Of a DNA stretch of 64,000 nucleotides, positions 54,082-62,582 are shown piece after piece (position 1 is the stretch's first letter; the number at the start of each line of letters is the position of its first letter). The DNA is from Alkalicella caledoniensis (lineage in GTDB: Bacteria > Bacillota > Proteinivoracia > Proteinivoracales > Proteinivoracaceae). The stretch spans positions 434,001 through 498,000 of the forward strand of contig NZ_CP058559.1 of the NCBI RefSeq assembly GCF_014467015.1. Direction: 5' to 3'. The notes below the pieces were generated by a model that was given only the letters and a program-made list of their open reading frames with translations, was not told the DNA's origin and made no database searches. The position numbers were made by a program, and so were the translations under genes.

Positions 54082-54642
54082 TTAATTGCCTATAAACGTA
54101 TCTTTTCTGCTAAGGGGATCCATGATATAAACATGACCTAATAGAGTCTCAAGTTTTCTACCTTCTATTAATATTTGCACACTATCAATATCATCAAATT
54201 GAGTTAAAGTATAAACTATTGATTCTACTGTGAACATCTCAGATGCAGATCCACCCCAATGTTTCGATTGAATGTCTTTAGAAAAATTTACGAAAGCTAT
54301 TTTATCAACTATGTCTAAACTAATAATTTTGGTTTCTTTAGGAATAGTTGGATTAAGGGCTTTATTATTAGGCCCCTCTATAAGTTGCTCGAGTATCTTA
54401 ATTTCAAACCTTCCAGTGTAGGAAATTTCCTCCCTTACTGGGACCAATTCAGTTGAATCCTTATCTACATAGTATAGTTCTACTGATTTCACATGAGTAG
54501 ATGGGTTAGGATCTATATGTGGATAGCTGTTGTTTTTAACTTGGGCTTGATTTAATGTATGGTTACCAGTCCAGGCAAATACCACTAGTACGAGAACAAC
54601 AAAAATTGATGTGGTTATGGCTAAAATCTTTAGGTTACCCAT
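54082..54642 (-). CDS. GerMN-domain membrane protein
   Basis: 186 residues: N-terminal membrane helix (about 5-24) and one GerMN domain (about 55-180) with VELYYVDKDS, IKILEQLIEGPNNKAL, AFVNFSKDIQ and the end KLETLLGHVYIMDPLSR. It is a single-domain relative of GerM at 18098-19111. Anchored rather than lipidated, since no lipobox Cys follows the helix. The ATG at 54642 has AAAGGAAG upstream; an open extension of 14 codons is less likely. Probably expressed in sporulation, by family. Confidence 0.88.
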   Translation of the reverse strand: MGNLKILAITTSIFVVLVLVVFAWTGNHTLNQAQVKNNSYPHIDPNPSTHVKSVELYYVDKDSTELVPVREEISYTGRFEIKILEQLIEGPNNKALNPTIPKETKIISLDIVDKIAFVNFSKDIQSKHWGGSASEMFTVESIVYTLTQFDDIDSVQILIEGRKLETLLGHVYIMDPLSRKDTFIGN

Positions 54643-54737
54643 CAGAAACTTCCTTTCTATTATTTTAGTAACCTTAGTATACACTATAATCTTTACAAAT
54701 GTATTAATTATTTATCATTTAGGTGGTAGGGTGTTTT

Positions 54738-55445
54738 CTATCTCCATGATATATTCTCTTTGATTATTTTAGCTGGATTTCCACCTGCTAAAATGTTTGA
54801 GGGTAAATTTTTATTTACAACGGCACCTGCTGCTATAACCACATCATTGTCAATGGTTACACCTTTAAGTATTGTGGCGTTACAACCAATCCACACGTTG
54901 TTTCCTATAGTTATTTCTCTTTTGCATTCTTGTTTACCATCATATTCAATTTCATGAAAGTCTGAATCAATGATACTTGTTCCCCAAGATATTGCGCATT
55001 TTTTACCTATCTCCATATTGGAGCTACAAAAGATTTTTGCATCAGCTGTTACATATGTGCCATCATTTAATGTTAGTTTCCCGCCTCGGGCTACCACAAT
55101 CTGAACTCCAGGTCCTATCTTCACCCTACCATTAATGATTAGTGTTGCACCATCGTAAACCAAAACATTAGCAGATGAGCTAGATAAGTTTGTAATATAT
55201 CTACCTCCCACGAAGAACTGACCTTTGATTATAACTTTACTGCCAGGCTTCCTTACAAACCGGCTGCGCCAGTCAACTACAAGCTGCAGTGGTTTAAAAA
55301 TATTTAATCCGTATATTAATCTAATAAAAAAACTATATACTAAATTAATAATGAATACAGGATGATTTGTGATAAGTCTCAATTGTCTTTTTATTGTATT
55401 GTTTTTAGTTCCTTTTTTGGCCTTTTCGAAATGATACTCCGACAT
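54738..55445 (-). CDS. Left-handed beta-helix acyltransferase (maltose/galactoside acetyltransferase-like)
   Basis: 235 residues: a basic and hydrophobic N-terminal part (1-70, possible amphipathic helix at 30-50), then hexapeptide repeats (about 75-225), ending with the acetyl-CoA site of the trimeric LbH family: IGNNVWIGCNATILKGVTIDNDVVIAAGAVV in segments, and GGNPAKIIKENI. CxxDSDFHE-like SIIDSDFHEI matches the catalytic His loop. It would acetylate a sugar or polysaccharide at the membrane. GGAGGG precedes the ATG at 55445. No polysaccharide genes nearby. Confidence 0.87.
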   Translation of the reverse strand: MSEYHFEKAKKGTKNNTIKRQLRLITNHPVFIINLVYSFFIRLIYGLNIFKPLQLVVDWRSRFVRKPGSKVIIKGQFFVGGRYITNLSSSSANVLVYDGATLIINGRVKIGPGVQIVVARGGKLTLNDGTYVTADAKIFCSSNMEIGKKCAISWGTSIIDSDFHEIEYDGKQECKREITIGNNVWIGCNATILKGVTIDNDVVIAAGAVVNKNLPSNILAGGNPAKIIKENISWR

Positions 55446-55549
55446 TCTTAATCCCTCCATTACTATTAATAATATACTCATAAGTAATGGAATTATTTAG
55501 CCAAAATGTATTTGTTTTAAAATAATTAATAATTGTTCTAGTAACTAGC

Positions 55550-56947
55550 CTAATAACTAAGCTTAGGTAAAGAGACAGTGAATTTAGTCCCTACTCCTTC
55601 TTCACTTTCAACTTCTATTCTACCTTTGTGTAAATCTACAACTGTTTTCACAATGGAAAGGCCTATACCAGACCCACCAGTTTCCCTATGTCTTGTCTTA
55701 TCAACACGATAAAACCTATCAAAAATATATCCGATGTCTTCTTGGGGTATCCCCTTACCGTTATCTTCAATTTCAAGGATATAGTAACTTTCTTCTTTTC
55801 TTAAAGAAATATTAACTAAACCACCTTCTTGGGTGTATTTAACTGCATTTTCCATGATATTTAATGTCATAGCTTTAATTTTTTCCCTGTCTGCGTAAAA
55901 GTGCTCACGATGGGAAAAGTCCTCAAAGCTGACCTTAATATTTTTGTTTTCTGCTATTTTACAAATAGACATAAGTGAATGGCTAACTACTTCTGCGAAG
56001 ATAAAATCGGATTTTTTCAAGGGAACATTAATATTACTAATCTTATTTAACTGTAATATGTTGTTTACCATAGATGTCATACGATCAACCTCTGAAATAA
56101 TATCCCCATGGAACTCATGATAAACATCTATGTTTGTTTCCCCTTCTAAGGCCTCTGTCAATACTTTAATAGTGGCCAAAGGTGTTTTTAAGTCGTGTGA
56201 TATGTCTCCTAAAAATCTGAGCCTATTGGTTTCAATCTTTTCTAGTTGCTCTGCCATGGAATTAAAGGATTCACCTAAAGCCCCTATTTCATCATTGGAT
56301 TTAATTTCAACACGGGAATTCAATTCACCCTTGCTCATTCTTTTTGATATTTTAGTAAGTTTATCAATAGGCTTTACTAAGGAATTGGCAAGTAAAAAAG
56401 AAAGGATGATAACTATTACTCCACTAATTACTGATATACTTAACATAAGTGTCCTTATATAGCCTACAGCTTGTTTTACATCACTGATGGGCGAGGAAGT
56501 AAATACTGTCCCTACAACATCTCCTTCTTGAATAATTGGCACAGCCACATACATAACCCAACCACTTTGCGGCAAGTTATGTATTCCGTGTTCATTTATT
56601 CCCTGTAGTGCTTGACTTACCTCGAAATGGCTTAGGACTGTCCCCTCCATTGTACTTTCTTGGACTGAATCCACCAACACTTTACCAGTGGCATCGGTGT
56701 AGATTATTCTCGAATCCATTCTAGGGATGTAGTAGCCAAGCATTTCCCTTACATTGTACGCTGAGTTATCTACATTATTTGCTATAGTTGTCGCTATGAT
56801 GTTTGCTGTGGTTAATTGGCTAACTCTCCTTTGATTTATATAATACTCACTCATAGATGAGCTAACAAACAGGTTAGTAATGGTCATTGTTGTTAACAAA
56901 ATCAGAACAAATATTAATGTTATCTTCCACTTTATACTAACATACAT
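55550..56947 (-). CDS. Membrane sensor histidine kinase
   Basis: 465 residues: helix (8-28), extracytoplasmic sensor (30-165, with a Cache-like DSRIIYTDATGKVLVDS), second helix (about 168-190), HAMP (190-242), HisKA with acceptor His in FLGDISHDLKTPLATI, HATPase with NIMENAVKYTQ, DNGKGIP and GSGIGLSIVK. There is no PAS domain, unlike the kinase at 31810. It starts the base after the response-regulator stop, so they are one unit. Ligand unknown. Confidence 0.92.
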   Translation of the reverse strand: MYVSIKWKITLIFVLILLTTMTITNLFVSSSMSEYYINQRRVSQLTTANIIATTIANNVDNSAYNVREMLGYYIPRMDSRIIYTDATGKVLVDSVQESTMEGTVLSHFEVSQALQGINEHGIHNLPQSGWVMYVAVPIIQEGDVVGTVFTSSPISDVKQAVGYIRTLMLSISVISGVIVIILSFLLANSLVKPIDKLTKISKRMSKGELNSRVEIKSNDEIGALGESFNSMAEQLEKIETNRLRFLGDISHDLKTPLATIKVLTEALEGETNIDVYHEFHGDIISEVDRMTSMVNNILQLNKISNINVPLKKSDFIFAEVVSHSLMSICKIAENKNIKVSFEDFSHREHFYADREKIKAMTLNIMENAVKYTQEGGLVNISLRKEESYYILEIEDNGKGIPQEDIGYIFDRFYRVDKTRHRETGGSGIGLSIVKTVVDLHKGRIEVESEEGVGTKFTVSLPKLSY

Positions 56948-57628
56948 CTAATTCCCTCCGAAATAATACCCCACACCCCATTTAGTTGCAATATACTTTG
57001 GATTAGAAGGGTCATCCTCAATTTTCTCTCTAATTCTCCTTACATGAACATCCACTGTTCTTATATCACCAAAAAATTGATAACCCCAAATCATTTCTAA
57101 AAGGTTTTCTCTTGTATAAACACGCCCTGGATGTGCCGATAGAAGTGCAAGTAAATCAAACTCCTTTGCGGTCATCTCAACGTTTGATCCTTTTAATACA
57201 ACCTGGCGGTTAGTTGGAAATATTTTCAGGTCCCCCAAATCTATTTTATTTGTTCTATACTCTTTTACTGCCCTTCGTAATATCGCTTTTATCCTTGCAA
57301 TAAGCTCCCTTGTGTTAAATGGTTTTGTCATATAATCATCTGCACCAAATTCCAATCCAAGGATTTTATCAACATCGTCACCTTTTGCTGTAAGCATAAT
57401 TATAGGCACCTCGGACATCTTCCTTATTTGCTGGCACAGAGTCATACCATCTATTTTAGGAAGCATTAAATCCAAAATTATGAGGCTATATTCGTTTTGT
57501 TCAACCTGGTTTTTCCCTTCCTGACCATCGTATGCAGTGTCAACCTCAAAGCCTTCTTTTGTGAGACTGTGTTTTAGCCCTTTTGCTAACAGCTGCTCAT
57601 CATCAACAATAAGAATTCTTTCGCTCAT
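56948..57628 (-). CDS. OmpR/PhoB-family response regulator
   Basis: 226 residues: receiver domain (Asp in LIILDLMLPKIDG, Lys in YMTKPFNTREL) and a winged-helix domain (RTVDVHVRRIREKI, TKWGVGYYFG). Partner of the kinase directly downstream. The ATG at 57628 with GAGGGG upstream is chosen over an open extension of 33 codons that overlaps the 4Fe-4S gene. Two bases separate it from that gene's stop, so the iron-sulfur gene, regulator and kinase may be transcribed together. Confidence 0.93.
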   Translation of the reverse strand: MSERILIVDDEQLLAKGLKHSLTKEGFEVDTAYDGQEGKNQVEQNEYSLIILDLMLPKIDGMTLCQQIRKMSEVPIIMLTAKGDDVDKILGLEFGADDYMTKPFNTRELIARIKAILRRAVKEYRTNKIDLGDLKIFPTNRQVVLKGSNVEMTAKEFDLLALLSAHPGRVYTRENLLEMIWGYQFFGDIRTVDVHVRRIREKIEDDPSNPKYIATKWGVGYYFGGN

Positions 57629-57630
57629 CC

Positions 57631-58217
57631 TTATTCCCCTCTCATATAAACAGATTTGTAGTTCATTTCTCCCACGGGACATACATCTAAACATTTTTGG
57701 CATGCTCTTAATGAAAAAGGAGCACATCTGTAAACCATTACACCTTTAAGGTTGATAGCCTTGCCTGGACAAATGTCAGCACACTTACCACATTTTATAC
57801 AGTTATCAGGGCTGTGGCCAGTAAACGCCTTTATGGGTGCACTGGTATAAAAGGCTGAAAACAGAAGGTTACCTCCATATTTATCATGCAATATACTTCT
57901 ATTTAAACCCCTTTCACCTACACCTGATTTACGGGCTAAGCCGCGCAAATCTTCCTTTAAGCTAATAGGACTTACTGCTTTGTTTTGATAACCCCATTTA
58001 TCAAGATAGCTAAATGTTTCAATATATCCTTGACGAAACTTATTAAATAAGGAAAAATATACTGTAGACAAGTCTTTTAATCCTTCTTGTTCCCGCAAGT
58101 GTATTGGGAGCTTCACTCCACATAAAACATATCTAGTTTTGGTGGATTTTTCTCCAAATGTCACTAGGTCTACACCATTTTTCTTTAATATACCTCGATG
58201 TCTTTGTTTATTTCCAT
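57631..58217 (-). pseudogene. 4Fe-4S epoxyqueuosine-reductase-like protein, frameshifted near the start
   Basis: The main frame (57631-58164, 177 residues from a GTG) has two cluster motifs, CIKCGKCADICPGKA and CQKCLDVCPVG, and resembles QueG-like ferredoxin proteins. An ATG at 58217 with GGAGTG upstream opens a different frame, MEINKDIEVY, that stops at 58185. Joining the two frames by one added base in the TTAA context gives MEINKDIEVY-x-KKNGVDLVTFGEKS, the normal beginning of this protein type. So the gene seems to have lost one base, unless the GTG is used instead. A sequencing error is possible. Confidence 0.65.
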
Positions 58218-58355
58218 ATCATCACACTCCATCTATAGCTTGTGATGATAGTTTTCGCATCTACTATAATTATATTAAACATTATTTATAATTCGTTACA
58301 ATTTCTTAATATTCCTGCTTTTTTCATGTTAAGTTTTTAAGGAGTGAGAGTTTTC

Positions 58356-59273
58356 ATGTTAATAATACTGCTTTTCGTAATGGCTGGGTATCTCGTAGGC
58401 CAATTTTTATTAAAAGAAAGTGCTAAAAAGTTAAATCAAACTTTACTCAACTACTGGCTTTTGGGTTTGCTTTTTGTTATGGGTGTATCATTGACTGTGG
58501 ATAGGGAGATAGTATCAAATTTACAAGCATTGGGATTAGCATCTTTAATTATTGCTTTCTCCTCTGTTTTGGGAAGTGTTCTTTTGCTATCATTACTAAG
58601 TCCTTTGTTTAAGACATTAATTACTAAGGAAGATAAAACTGCTGCTGTTCACGAAACCAGCAATACTTTTTTGATATTCATCCTTGGGGCATTAGTTTTA
58701 GGGGCAATGGGAGGACTTCTTTTACCATGGGAACTGAGTAATTTTTTAGAGTCCACTGTAGAGTATCTTCTATATTTATTATTGTTTTCCGTAGGTTACG
58801 ACCTATATTGTAACAGGCATTTAATAGGATTAGTAAAAACCCTAGGTGCCAAGGTTCTTCTCATTCCCCTGGCAATAATCATAGGAACCCTTTTATTTTC
58901 ATTACCCTCAGCTATTTTCATGCCTTATACTTTAGGGGAAGTTGGTGCAGTTGCTTCGGGCTTTGGGTGGTACAGCCTCTCTTCTATTATCATAAGTAGT
59001 ACTTACAGCAATACCTTAGGCATAATAGCACTACTAACTAACGTCTTTCGAGAGGTAATAGCTTTTATAGTTACTCCCCTTGTACCTAAAATATTGCCAA
59101 AAATTTCAGGTATAGCTCCTGCAGGTGCAACTTCTATGGACACACTTCTTCCTCTGATATCAAAATCCTGTGGATCAGAGTACACAGTCCCTGCCTTAGT
59201 TTCAGGAATTATAATATCCTCAACGGTTTATTTATTAGTGCCTTTTTTTATTGAAATGGCACATAGATTTTAG
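58356..59273 (+). CDS. lysO: LysO-type (DUF340) lysine exporter
   Basis: 305-residue membrane protein with eight or more helices. It has the DUF340 two-part pattern: N-terminal part with LLNYWLLGLLFVMGVSL (20-45), C-terminal part with GEVGAVASGFGWYSLSSIII and GIAPAGATSMDTLLPLI. E. coli LysO (YbjE) exports lysine. AAGGAG upstream suits the ATG at 58356; an in-frame GTG four codons earlier overlaps that site. Divergent from the 4Fe-4S gene. Confidence 0.9.
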   Translation: MLIILLFVMAGYLVGQFLLKESAKKLNQTLLNYWLLGLLFVMGVSLTVDREIVSNLQALGLASLIIAFSSVLGSVLLLSLLSPLFKTLITKEDKTAAVHETSNTFLIFILGALVLGAMGGLLLPWELSNFLESTVEYLLYLLLFSVGYDLYCNRHLIGLVKTLGAKVLLIPLAIIIGTLLFSLPSAIFMPYTLGEVGAVASGFGWYSLSSIIISSTYSNTLGIIALLTNVFREVIAFIVTPLVPKILPKISGIAPAGATSMDTLLPLISKSCGSEYTVPALVSGIIISSTVYLLVPFFIEMAHRF

Positions 59274-59348
59274 AGAGGATTTATTTAAAACTGAGCTTTT
59301 CTTTTTTATGTAGTACAGTATTATCAATTAAATATGGAGGGGATTTTT

Positions 59349-60317
59349 ATGGGTTTACGTTTTAGAAAAAGCATTTCATTAGGCAAGGGTGTTCGTTTAA
59401 ACATTAGCAAAAGGGGTGTTGGAGTAAGTGCCGGTGTTAAAGGTGCACGGGTGGGTATAGGCCCTAGGGGCATACGGAAAACTGCTTCTATCCCTGGTAC
59501 AGGGATTTCATATGTTGAGGAAAAATCCTTAAGTAGCTCAAAGAAAAAACGCAATAATTATAATGGTGCCAGTGGGACAGAAGGTTCTAATAATCTAAGG
59601 TCCAGTATTCCAACGCAAAGTTTAACAGGGACTCATTGGGTTTGGGGTATTATTTTAGGATTTGTGCTTATTTTTAATAATCCTATTGTGGGTTTACCTT
59701 TACTGGGTACCTCTTTTTATTTTTTTAGAAAGAAAATGCATGAACCTCAAAACAAGTCAAAAACTGAATACAACAAAGGTGTCTCAGAGTTTAAAAAGAA
59801 CAATTTAGATCGTGCAAATTCCTTCCTTGATAGGGCTTTACAGTATGACCAATCAAATCATATGGCTCGATTATTATTGACAAATATAGCCTTTAGCCAA
59901 GGAAAGTATGATAAAGTATTAGCTAACTTAGAAAAATTACCCGATGCAGTATACGACGACCCTAGCATCTCATTTGCTGCTGCCATAAGCAATTTTTCTT
60001 TGAAAAGTTATGATAAAGCTATCCCTCTATTACAACAATTAAATAACATAGAAGGATACCAAGACGAAGTAAGTATTTTTTTGGGAAGGTGTTTTTTGGA
60101 AAAGGGTATGTATACTTTAGCTGTAGAGTCCTTTAAAAAAGGTCCAGTGCTAAAAAGAACCATGAATCCAGTGGTCATGGAAGCGAAGTATTGGTTAGGT
60201 GTAACTTACATTAAATTAGGCGATAATAAAAAAGCTAATACTCAGCTGTCCAAGGTATATGCAGAGGATGTGAATTTTAGGGATGTGGCAAGGTATGTTG
60301 AGGAGTTAGGTTTTTAA
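59349..60317 (+). CDS. DUF4236 domain protein with TPR repeats
   Basis: 322 residues. The N-terminal DUF4236 (1-58) begins MGLRFRKSISLGKGVRLNIS and contains RGVGVSAGVKGARVGIGPRG. Two short hydrophobic segments follow (about 95-125), and the C-terminal half (145-320) has at least four TPR-like helices, such as YNKGVSEFKKNNLDRANSFLDRAL broken over 146-170 and YWLGVTYIKLGDNKKANTQL near the end. Function unknown; TPRs suggest protein binding at the membrane. GGAGGGG precedes ATG. The next gene is the HesB-type selenoprotein, 68 bases on. Confidence 0.83.
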   Translation: MGLRFRKSISLGKGVRLNISKRGVGVSAGVKGARVGIGPRGIRKTASIPGTGISYVEEKSLSSSKKKRNNYNGASGTEGSNNLRSSIPTQSLTGTHWVWGIILGFVLIFNNPIVGLPLLGTSFYFFRKKMHEPQNKSKTEYNKGVSEFKKNNLDRANSFLDRALQYDQSNHMARLLLTNIAFSQGKYDKVLANLEKLPDAVYDDPSISFAAAISNFSLKSYDKAIPLLQQLNNIEGYQDEVSIFLGRCFLEKGMYTLAVESFKKGPVLKRTMNPVVMEAKYWLGVTYIKLGDNKKANTQLSKVYAEDVNFRDVARYVEELGF

Positions 60318-60385
60318 AGGGTTTAAAATAGGCTTGGTTTTTATTTTTTATTTTTCGGGAAAACTATTTCAAAGGAGGTTATGCT

Positions 60386-60673
60386 ATGATTGAAGTGACT
60401 AAAGCAGCTACAGATCATATTGAGAAAGTAGTTAAGGATGAAGACAAAAGTATAGAAGGAAATTTTATTAGACTATACATGGCTGCTGGTTGAGGTGGCC
60501 CACAATTACAACTGGCTCTGGAAGAGTCAGCAAAACCCGATGACACAGAGTTTTCCCAGAACGGTATTAAGTTTCTTATAAGTGAAAAAAATGCACCTTA
60601 CTTCCAAAACACTAAGCTAGACTTTGTAAAAGGAGTCTTCGGTAATGGGCAGTTTAAATTGTTAAAAATCTAG
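60386..60673 (+). CDS. HesB-like selenoprotein (in-frame UGA read as selenocysteine)
   Basis: 95 residues if UGA at 60491-60493 (codon 36) is read as selenocysteine. AAAGGAGG sits seven bases before ATG. The sequence around the UGA is MAAG-U-GGPQLQLAL, matching the HesB/IscA-type motif CGGPQ with Sec for Cys, as in the known family of HesB-related (seleno)proteins of Clostridia. Reading frame continues cleanly to TAG at 60671. A bSECIS-type hairpin lies 18 bases past the UGA (60512-60530). The product probably binds or delivers iron-sulfur or a metal; exact role unknown. Standard translation would cut the gene into a 35-residue stub. Confidence 0.9.
60491..60530 (+). promoter_or_regulatory. 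UGA codon and bacterial SECIS hairpin
   Basis: After the UGA (60491-60493), CTGGCTC (60512-60518) pairs with GAGTCAG (60524-60530) with one G-U, closing a five-base loop TGGAA whose second base is G. Distance from UGA and a G in the first two loop bases fit the described bacterial SECIS consensus bound by SelB. Confidence 0.8.
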
Positions 60674-60693
60674 TAATCTTAAAGCATAATAAA

Positions 60694-62581
60694 CAAAAGA
60701 GGGTGTCGCAAAACTACTGAATAAGTAGTTAGCGACACCCTCTTTTTGTTAAAAAAAATAGGATATTAATAAATTTTAAGTGCAGCAAAGAGAAATTTTC
60801 CTAAGAGTTTGTTTTTAGACGCACTTAAATAAGACTATAGAATATTAGTCTTTTCAATCTCCAAACTATGAGACTTTCAGTTCATGAAGGTGATGCCCAC
60901 AGCGCCCATTCTTAAGCTTGGCATGAAGTTTATTCATGTTATAGCCTAAGCCTAATAGAAGTGTTTCTACACTCACGCTGTGGATACCTCTTGTCAAAAA
61001 TCTTTGAAATCCATAATCTTGCTTTAGAACTCCAAAAGCACCTTCAGCCTGAATAGACCTGTTAACCCTGAGTTTAACTCCGTTTTTAGACACTATATTT
61101 TGATATGATATTTGCCTTTTCTCTATAAACTTTTTAGATACCTGTAACTTTTTGTTACCTTGTGCTTTTGTACATTTAGGCTTAAACTGACAGTTTGTAC
61201 AATCCTCACATTCGTACACAGTGGCTTCAGATTTATAGCCAGTTACTGATGTTCTAATGATTTTACCAGTAGCTTTTAATTTCTTGTTGTTGTGACATGT
61301 ATACTCATCGAGCTTAGAATCATAAACCATATTTTCGCGCTTGCTTATATCTTTTTTAAAGCTTCTTTTTTTCCATCTATCATAAGTCTGGGGTTTTATA
61401 TAGTATGTATATCCCTTCTTTTCGAGGAAAAGGTAATTTTCCTCACTTTCATACCCAGAGTCTGCAATTATGTTTTTATACTTTAATTTTAATCTTTCCT
61501 CCATCTTTCCTAGGAAGGGGATCAATGTACCAATATCTGATCTGTTTTGGAATACTCCTACGGATACTATATACTCACTCTCTACACCTATTTGCAAATT
61601 GTAGCCAGGCTTTAGTTGAGAGTTTCTCATGTGGTCATCTTTCATTCTCATAAAAGTAGCACCTGTATCTGTTTTAGAGTAACTACTTCTACCTTGGAAT
61701 ATTTCATTGCATGAATCGTACTTCACTTGTCTTTCATAAAATGACTGCACTTCCTCAGTAAATTTTTGAAGCTTACTTTTTCTTTTGCCGATTCCATAAA
61801 CAAATTCTACTTTTCCCTCTTCCTTCCTTTGCTTTAAGAAGGACAATATGCAGTTTAAATCGTCTAACATTCTCTCCTTGGAAACTATAAATTCGACACT
61901 ATAATGTTCATTTAAATCTCTCAAGAAGTTCTGTACTTTATCAAACATCTTAGCTTCATTTTTCTTTACGACCTTATCCCATACAAACGTATATTTATTT
62001 GCATTGGCTTCTATTTTTGTCCCATCAATAAAGAGATTCTCAAATTTAACTTCACCTATTTCTTTTAAATGTAAGATGAATTGGTAAAACAAATCTTCAA
62101 CTGCATTAGATAAGTAAATCTTTCGGAACCTTGCAATAGTGCTATGATCGGGGCATTTATTTCCCTCTAATAGCCACATAAAATTTATATCTCTTTTGCA
62201 TGCAGTTTCAATTTTTCTACTTGAATAAATGTTATTCATGTAAGCGTAGGTTAACACCTTAAAAAGAAGTTTTGGTTCAACTGCTGGTTTTCTTCCCTTA
62301 GAAGAGTATGCCTTGTATAAACCTTGATAGTTTAATCCCTCCAATATTTGGCTTAGCAGTCGAACAGAATCATCTTCAGGTATTAAAGTTTCTAAATTTA
62401 ATGGTAAAACTAATTGATAACTACCATTAAATCGGGTATAATATGAGTGTTGTGTATTTGTTCTCATAAACCAATTATACAACACTAGCGGACCCTTTGG
62501 GCCCGCTTTTTATTATTTTTATACAAAAAAGAGGCTGAATGCACAATGAATTATTCATTCATTGTGCAACAGCCCCTTTTG
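60694..62581 (-). mobile_element. IS1182-family insertion sequence
   Basis: About 1,888 bp bounded by imperfect inverted repeats. The left end (60694-60713) and the complement of the right end (62562-62581) agree at 16 of 20 positions (CAAAAGnGGnTGTnGCAnAA). Each end carries a long hairpin with T-runs: GGGTGTCGC ... GCGACACCC at 60701-60740 and GCACAATGAAT ... ATTCATTGTGC at 62540-62567. One transposase gene inside, intact. The right end stops one base from the tyrS stop codon. No direct target repeats are evident. Confidence 0.8.
60866..62467 (-). CDS. IS1182-type DDE transposase
   Basis: 533 residues. The N-terminal DUF772-like helix-turn-helix domain (about 15-110) has EPKLLFKVLTYAYMNNIYSSR; the DDE domain has FIDGTKIEANANKYTFVW (first Asp), IIADSGYESEENY (second Asp) and the final Glu near QAEGAFGVLKQDYGF. 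A Cys cluster (CEDCTNCQFKPKC) lies between, as usual in this family. Reading frame unbroken, so the element may be active. ATG at 62467 is preceded closely by TATAAT; a TTG six codons upstream is possible. Confidence 0.92.
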   Translation of the reverse strand: MRTNTQHSYYTRFNGSYQLVLPLNLETLIPEDDSVRLLSQILEGLNYQGLYKAYSSKGRKPAVEPKLLFKVLTYAYMNNIYSSRKIETACKRDINFMWLLEGNKCPDHSTIARFRKIYLSNAVEDLFYQFILHLKEIGEVKFENLFIDGTKIEANANKYTFVWDKVVKKNEAKMFDKVQNFLRDLNEHYSVEFIVSKERMLDDLNCILSFLKQRKEEGKVEFVYGIGKRKSKLQKFTEEVQSFYERQVKYDSCNEIFQGRSSYSKTDTGATFMRMKDDHMRNSQLKPGYNLQIGVESEYIVSVGVFQNRSDIGTLIPFLGKMEERLKLKYKNIIADSGYESEENYLFLEKKGYTYYIKPQTYDRWKKRSFKKDISKRENMVYDSKLDEYTCHNNKKLKATGKIIRTSVTGYKSEATVYECEDCTNCQFKPKCTKAQGNKKLQVSKKFIEKRQISYQNIVSKNGVKLRVNRSIQAEGAFGVLKQDYGFQRFLTRGIHSVSVETLLLGLGYNMNKLHAKLKNGRCGHHLHELKVS

Positions 62582-62582
62582 C

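Noticed and set aside
60386-60493. HesB gene as a pseudogene with a stop at codon 36
   Set aside because: The frame is intact on both sides, the stop is UGA exactly at the conserved Cys, and a SECIS-type hairpin follows; selenocysteine explains this better.
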